A stretch of DNA of 64,000 nt from Chamaecyparis obtusa. Lineage: Eukaryota; Streptophyta; Pinopsida; Cupressales; Cupressaceae. This document shows positions 58,476 to 64,000 of the stretch, piece after piece; the stretch's first letter is position 1, and each line of letters begins with the position of its first letter. The translations under genes were made by a program, and so were the position numbers. Location of the stretch: positions 335,001 to 399,000 of the forward strand of contig BSBK01006427.1 in assembly GCA_027943335.1 (NCBI GenBank), given 5' to 3'. Below the pieces are notes generated by a model, which worked only from the letters and a program-made list of their open reading frames with translations, had not been told where the DNA came from and did no database searches.

Positions 58476-59253
58476 CTACTTATTGAAATTATTGTTGAAC
58501 TGAGGCCTCTCATTGGTAGGAGCACTGATGTTCCTATTTGTAGGTGGATTCAAATCCTTGAATGCATTAAGCACCTTATCCAATTTATCTTCCTCTTTCC
58601 TCCTAGCTCCAACTTTCTTATCATTTTCCTTTTTGTATTTCTTGTCCTGAAACAACTTTGGGTCATCTCTCTTTCCCCCCAATTTTCCTGATATTTTCAT
58701 ATTGTTCTCAATATTGATATCAATCCTAAAAGCATCCCTAAGAGTTCTTGGTTGTTTGTCCCTCAACAAATATCCCATTTTTCCATCAAATGCATTCAAA
58801 TATGTGGTCAGACAGACATTGTCATCTAATCGCATAACTTGGAACAACTTATGCATACCCTTCTGAAATCTCACGTTGAATTCTGCTGCAGATTCATTCT
58901 GATTTTTCCTTATGGTATGGAATTCATTCAACATGAAACTAGCATTAGGCCTATCACCATAATACTCTTTAAAAGATCTCTCAAAATAATCCCAAGTATC
59001 AATACATTTGTTAGGAAGTCTCTTCAACCAATCTCTAGCATCCTCCATTAGAGATTGAACAAATAATTTCATGATCACATCCTCATGCTCTACCTCATAA
59101 TCATTAAGCATATCAACAAATAACCTAAGATGCTCCTCACAACTAATAGCATTATTACCAACAAACTTAGGTACCTTATCTCTAATATCATTTGGAAAAG
59201 CATTTGGGTAGCCAAGAATTCCATCAAAACAAAATTTTCCTATAGCCTTCTAA
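58476..59253 (-). pseudogene. G2-inner gag capsid core
   Basis: The open 211-aa piece 59111-58476 carries the Retrotrans_gag signature: FVQSLMEDARDWLKRLP, CIDTWDYFERSFKEYYGDRP, NEFHTIRKNQNESAAEFNVR and LTTYLNAFDGKMGYLL. A basic KKYKKENDKKVGARRKEEDK follows. Between 59253 and 59111 the frame is shifted by one inserted base relative to G2-outer (near 59230), with a TAA stop just before it. Confidence 0.85.
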
Positions 59254-60465
59254 TTACATAGGTCTTCTTTGAAAACTTGAACTAGTGTTAACCCTAGGAT
59301 CAACATTAGCATCTACATTTATTTGTGCATTTGACTGCTGCCTAGGATCAACACCTATCCTAGTAGATGAAGAAGGAATTGAACTAACAACATTACTAGG
59401 TGGAATAGTAGTAGTCATAGATGGCATACCTAGTTCAGTAGCAGATGGGCCAAGAGCATTAGCTAATGAAGCCTTCAAGAACTGGATCTTTCTTCTTTTT
59501 TCTACAGTGGAAGCTTCAATTTTAGCCTTCTCTAATTCTCTTGCAAGGTCCTCATCTTCTTTTCTTCTTCTCTCCATTTCTATGTCCTTATTTAAATTGG
59601 GTGGTGGGACCCTAGGTATTGTCAATGATTTACTTGTTTGATGTCCCACCATCTTTTTCTTTCCTTTCTCACCAGTGGCAACATCAAGCCTAGTGATCTC
59701 ATGCCCATCTTTATCTTTAGGCAAAGGAACATACCTTTGCACTTGTCTAACCACAGGGCCCTCCCTATCAAATTCATGATCTTGCAGTAAGCACTCTTGC
59801 TCACTCCTCAAAGCCTCAAGATCACCAAAAACATCATATTGCAGAGTCTTAGGAGCAGAAGCAAGCACTTTGTTTCTCTCTTTCATTTCATTAATCTTTC
59901 TAAGGAGAGACTGTCTTTCTATCAGAGCATTCACCTTTTCAGCCTCTCTCTCCTCTTGTAACCTCTTATGTGTGGCATCCTCCTCTGCCAACTTCAACCT
60001 TAATGCATTTAAATCATCAGGATCTACCATAATGTCATCAAAACCTGATGACACATCCATATCAGAAATATTTTGATATCGGAAGTGGACTTGCCTTGGT
60101 CTCATGGGTTCTCTTCTAAAATTGTCCTCATCAAGATCTAAATCAATCTCCAAACCCATCTCTCTAGCTTGTTCATCTTGACCTGCAAGCAATGGACCTT
60201 TGTCCTGAAATACAGCTTCTGGGGTATCATAAAATTTATCTTTAGAGCAACTGCCATCTAATCTAGGAACTCTATCATGTAAACCATCCGCACTTGAGGA
60301 AACATGTGGTGCTCTACCTCTAGTATTTCTTTGTTCTCTCATGGGAGCACTAGTAGACTCACCATTCCTTCTAATCCAACTCTTCTTCTCCTATCTAGGT
60401 GATTGCTCTAGAGTGACCTCCAGATTCTTTCTAACAAAGGACCTCATATTCCTCCTCTTGTCCAT
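59254..60465 (-). pseudogene. G2-inner gag N-terminal region
   Basis: The start ATG at 60465 (MDKRRNMRSFVRKNLEV) is followed by one TAG stop, then 362 open codons (60342-59254). The region is charged: LEIDLDLDEDNFR, then a coiled coil with LKLAEEDATHKRLQEEREAE and RRRKEDEDLARELEKAKIEA, then a Ser/Thr/Pro-rich segment. It is an unusually long extension ahead of the capsid domain. Its homologue in G2-outer starts beyond the right edge. It begins about 200 bp from the PBS; 60466-60661 is leader. Confidence 0.75.
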
Positions 60466-60661
60466 GATTTACAATATATAACACTGGTTCTAACCTTTTT
60501 GAGTCGCCACCCACCTAGATGGGAAATCTTTTTAACTGAATACAACAAGAAAACAAGAGTGCACTTACAACCTTTATATCTATCTGGTCAACAAAAGATT
60601 TTGACTTTACAATGTAGTCCTAACCAAAAGTCCTAATAGATATACTGCTTCATTATTGTTC

Positions 60662-60679
60662 TCCCCAGCAGAGTCACCA
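60662..60679 (-). promoter_or_regulatory. G2-inner PBS, tRNA-Arg type
   Basis: The minus strand reads TGGTGACTCTGCTGGGGA, three bases inside the 5' LTR. It matches the complement of a plant tRNA-Arg 3' end, TGGCGACTCCGCTGGGGA as I recall it, except for two C-to-T changes, both at CpG. Arg primers are known in Tat-lineage gypsy. Confidence 0.7.
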
Positions 60680-60682
60680 TTT

Positions 60683-62911
60683 TGTTGGGGGTTCCCTTTG
60701 ATCTTCACTTGTAGATTTATACTTTGATGGATAACTTTAATATAACTTTGACTCTATCACCACTCCAAAGTCTACAAGGAAGAGGGCCAATTAACAAGGA
60801 TCAAGAGAGATCCTCCTACACTTTGAGCCTTATTGCTTAGGAGGGTGTACACTTGATTCACTTCTTGAAAGGAATCACTAAATGATATACAACTATATAC
60901 CCTTTACTAACTGCTTTAAGATTTTATCATTTGAATGTTTGTGTGTCTGGTTGATGACAATGAAATACCTCCAGAGGATGGACCGGTGCCTTAACCTAGG
61001 GAAAAGAGTCACCCAATTACATACATCAACTAAAGATCTTGAATCAAACACTTTTGGGCTCAAGATAAGTTCTTTTCCTATTACCCCTCTCCCTCAAACA
61101 AAAGGACATCAGATTCTTACTCGGTTGTAAACTCACTAAACCCACCCAAAAGACTTTAATCCTAACTTTGTTAGAAACTTAGAGATGACTTCACAATACT
61201 CTTTGTTTACCATATGATAACACACTTTGTGACATTAACATATGCGAGCTTAGAACTGAAACAAGAAGACATACACAAATGCAAGATTGGAACTCAATAG
61301 TATTTTTATTAACATGTTCAGGATCAATATACAATCAAAACAACACAAAGATAGGAAAATACCCAAAATCCCACTCCTCTATTAGTATAACACTATTAAC
61401 AACCAGCTGGGACCAAAGAAAGTTTGGAACCCCTACTCAGTCAAAATATTATAACTTATACTCCTTAGTCATCTTGGAATTCTCAAAGAGAATGCAAAAA
61501 GCTACGGATGACTTAGGGTTAGGGTTTCAACCACCCAACCAACTGGAAATGGTCATAAAGTTATTACAGGGGTGGAAACCTAGGCAACCAGGAGAAATAA
61601 AATCCTAGAATGATCCTCAATCATGAAAAATTCTTTGTGAAGGTACTGAGAATTATGCACAATGCCTAAATGTCAACCCTGCAACATGCCTTGAGCACAA
61701 AACTACACAGTACAAACTCTGTAGACAATCACTCAACACCCTAGACCACACTACAACAACAAGTGCCACCAAACCAATTGAAATCAGCTGTTAAAACCTT
61801 AAATTTTGGTACTTCATGTCGCTGGAAACCCTCTAGAAATTCAAATTTTAAAAATAAATGACTACTTTATGGCACTTGCAGAAAATTGATGGACAAAATT
61901 TGAAATGAGGTTAGCTTTAAGTCATGGCCATAAGATCTACATGCTTTGTGAGCTTTAAATCTTAACTCAACCACCAAAAGATTGAAAAACTTTGACCGGG
62001 CCCGCATCAGGAAGATTGACAACCATCTGAAGTTCGCAAAGACTTACAATATTCTATCAGATTACATGCCCACCATTAGATCAAGAATCTCCTCCCATCT
62101 TCTGACAACCATCTGACAAGAAACAAAATCAACGGCTGTCGCAAGATCTTAAGCCTCTGAAAAAACCCATAAGATTATACGCCATTCATCGATTCACTGA
62201 CAGGATTATGACCCACTGAAATGTCCAGAAAATCAGGTCCCATTGACAAGATTCCACCTCATACTATGTGGGCCAATAAAAAACCTCCAAATCAGCTCCA
62301 CCTAACATTCCATGAGAACTTATGCCCATCGTTGGATGGATTATAGATGTCAGGACCCTCTGACCCATTGGAAAATTGGGTCCCACTAACACATGCTGAG
62401 TTGTTTACACATGGACCAATAAGAAAATGCTGACATGGCACATCTGGCAAGTGGACCCACTTAAAAGGAAAGGTAACGTCACCCAATGAGATCAATGATA
62501 GTCTTAAGATCTCATGCATCTGACACATTGCTTGCCAACATATGACCACTATTAGATGGAGATGGTGTCAGAGCTGGGCCCAAGGAAAATAAAGGCTACT
62601 GAAAAAAAGGAAAAATTAAAGCTCAGGACTTAGGAAAGATTAAAGGGGACCCGCTGACACATGAAACCTAACTACACGACATGTAAAGAAGTCTTTTTTT
62701 TAAAAAAAGGCACATGTGGATTAAAGGTTTTAAGTGACCTGCAAAAAGGTAATGCAAAAATAAAATAGGGCCAGGGCAATTTTAAATTTAAGGACCCAAC
62801 GACTAGATTTTAAAAAAAATTTTGCCAAGGGTTTTAGCCCAAGACATGAAAAACATTGCAGAGACCAGGGGAAGAGACCTAGAGCCATGAAATTTTTGGC
62901 ACGTGCTAACA
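60683..62911 (-). repeat. G2-inner 5' LTR
   Basis: TGTTGGGGG...GTGCTAACA with TG/CA ends. Partner of 44028-46375, slightly shorter through two internal deletions. The right edge abuts GACAA, the target duplication. Confidence 0.9.
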
Positions 62912-64000
62912 GACAACAATCCTAAAAGCATCCCTAAGAGTTCTTGGTTCCTTGTCCCTCAAAAAATATCCCATCTTTCCATCAAATGCATTGAAGTATG
63001 TGGTCAAATAGACATTGTCATCTAACCGCATAACTTGGAACAACTTATGCATAACCTTTTGAAATCTCATGTTGAATTTAGGTGCAGTCTCATTCTAATT
63101 TTTCCTTATGGTATTGAATTCATTCAACATGAAACTAGCATTAGGCCTATCACCATACTGTTCCTTAAAAAATCTCTCAAAAGGGTCCCAAGTATCAATA
63201 CATTTATCAAGAAGTCTCTTAAACCAATCTCTAGCATCCTCCATTAGAGATTGAACAAATAATTTCATGACTACATCCTCATGCTCTACCTCATAATCAT
63301 TACACATATCAACAAATAACCTAAGATGCTCCTCACAACTAATAGCATTATTACCAGCAAACTTAGGTACCTTATCCCTTATATCATTTGGAAAAGCATT
63401 TGAGTAACTAGGAATTCCATCAAAACTAATTTTCCTATAGCCTTTTAGTTGTATAGGTCTTCTTTGAAAACTTGAACTAGTGTTAACCCTAGGATCAACA
63501 TTAGCATTTACATTTCTATCTACATGTGCATTTGACTACTACCTAGGATCAACACCTATCCTAGTAGATGAAGAAGGAAATTAACTAGTAGCATTACTAA
63601 GTGGAACAGTAGTAGTCATAGATGGCATACCTAGTTCAGTAGTAGATGGACCAAGAGCATTAGCTGATGAAGCCTTCAAGAACTGGATCTTTCTTCTCTT
63701 TTCTGCAATGGAAGTTTCAATTTCAGCCTTCTCAAGTTCTCTTGCAAGGTCCTCATCTTATTTTCTTCTTCTTTCTATTTCTATGTCCTTATTTGAATTG
63801 GGTGGTGGGACCCCCAATATTGTCACTAGTCTACTTGTTTGATGTCCCACCATCTTTTTCTTTCCTCTCTCACCAGCAACAATTGCAGGCCTAGTGATCT
63901 CATGCCCATCTTTAGCTTTAGGCAAAGGAACATAACTTTGCACTTGTCTAACCACAGGGCCCTCCTTATCAAATTCATGATCTTATAGTAACCACTCTTT
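62912..64000 (-). pseudogene. G2-outer gag, N-terminal and capsid part, running off the window
   Basis: It continues the gag interrupted at 44027: the DAFRID-equivalent sequence, then 63307-63095 (70 aa) with FVQSLMEDARDWFKRLLDK and CIDTWDPFERFFKEQYGDRP. Upstream sequence matches the G2-inner coiled-coil and VVRQVQRYVPLP-like region (63955-63758, MVRQVQSYVPLPKAKDGHE). Several stops, including at a Gln of the coiled coil near 63758, are specific to this copy. The start lies beyond 64000. Confidence 0.85.

Larger units (their letters stand above)
44028..62911 (-). mobile_element. Element G2-inner: complete-ended Ty3/gypsy copy nested in its own family, carrying copia D
   Basis: 5' LTR 60683-62911, tRNA-Arg-type PBS 60662-60679, gag, protease, archaeal-type RNase H, RT, RNase H, integrase and 3' LTR 44028-46375. 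Copia D (46895-53697) is inserted in integrase. The element without D is about 12.1 kb. The target duplication is GACAG/GACAA. It is inserted in the gag of G2-outer in the same orientation. Active-site residues of RT and integrase are better kept than in the outer copy, consistent with a younger insertion. Confidence 0.9.
35941..64000 (-). mobile_element. Element G2-outer: Ty3/gypsy with extra RNase H upstream of RT, right end outside window
   Basis: 3' LTR 35941-38551, then integrase, RNase H, RT, extra RNase H, protease and gag on the minus strand up to 44027. The gag is interrupted by G2-inner (44028-62911) and resumes at 62912, running off the right edge. It is inserted in the 5' leader of G1; the left flank is ATATG, and the right target-site copy is outside the window. 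The two G2 copies are alignable throughout. G2-outer shows more damage in RT and integrase active sites. Confidence 0.85.

Noticed and set aside
62292..62549. 85-aa minus-strand frame within the G2 5' LTR
   Set aside because: Not open in the other two LTRs; LTRs of this kind are non-coding.
1..64000. Host protein-coding gene, tRNA, rRNA or CRISPR array
   Set aside because: None found; every recognisable coding motif belongs to a retrotransposon or to the PMD frame lying within G1. tRNA-like matches are only PBS sites.

Overview
The window is a stack of nested LTR retrotransposons with no recognisable host gene. The sequence is AT-rich. The repertoire fits a large-genome seed plant, and I would guess a gymnosperm: diverged Ty1/copia, Ty3/gypsy Tat-lineage elements with an archaeal-type RNase H, and a plant mobile domain reading frame. 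The species is inference only. I see no rRNA, tRNA, CRISPR or bacterial feature.

Left part (1-21.5 kb). Element A (1-14146, minus, left end outside the window) and element C (14317 to about 21514, minus) are two diverged members of one apparently non-autonomous LTR family. Each has a Met-tRNA type primer binding site (PBS), then ORF1 (coiled coil plus CCHC zinc knuckles), then a long unfamiliar ORF2. I found no protease, integrase or reverse transcriptase between the LTRs of C. A is interrupted twice. A 4.29-kb unclassified TG...CA insertion lies at 797-5082 and itself holds an 803-bp terminal-inverted-repeat element. A Ty1/copia element B lies at 6657-12150, its gag fused to a partial RT by internal deletion.

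Middle part (21.5-35.9 kb). G1 is an old Ty3/gypsy element of Tat type on the minus strand. Its order is gag, protease, G-patch, RT, RNase H, remnant archaeal-type RNase H, integrase. An antisense plant mobile domain pseudogene lies downstream of integrase at 23007-25645. The 5' leader of G1 is cut at 35940 by the next element.

Right part (35.9-64 kb). G2-outer (minus, starts at 35941, runs off the right edge) is interrupted in gag by G2-inner (44028-62911), a second copy of the same family in the same orientation. The 5-bp target duplication is GACAG/GACAA. G2-inner is interrupted in integrase by copia element D (46895-53697, plus, target duplication CTAGT). Both G2 copies carry an RNase H-like domain between protease and RT, as well as the usual RNase H after RT. 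All coding regions are broken by stops and frameshifts. Many stops are TAG where the intact family reads CAG, as expected for C-to-T decay of methylated CHG sites.

Inferred order of events: G1 inserted first, then G2-outer, then G2-inner, then D; separately A, then B and the 797-5082 insertion. The encoded proteins are standard retrotransposition machinery (gag particle, protease, RT/RNase H, integrase), except for ORF2 of A/C, the plant mobile domain frame and the displaced RNase H, which are the points worth following up.
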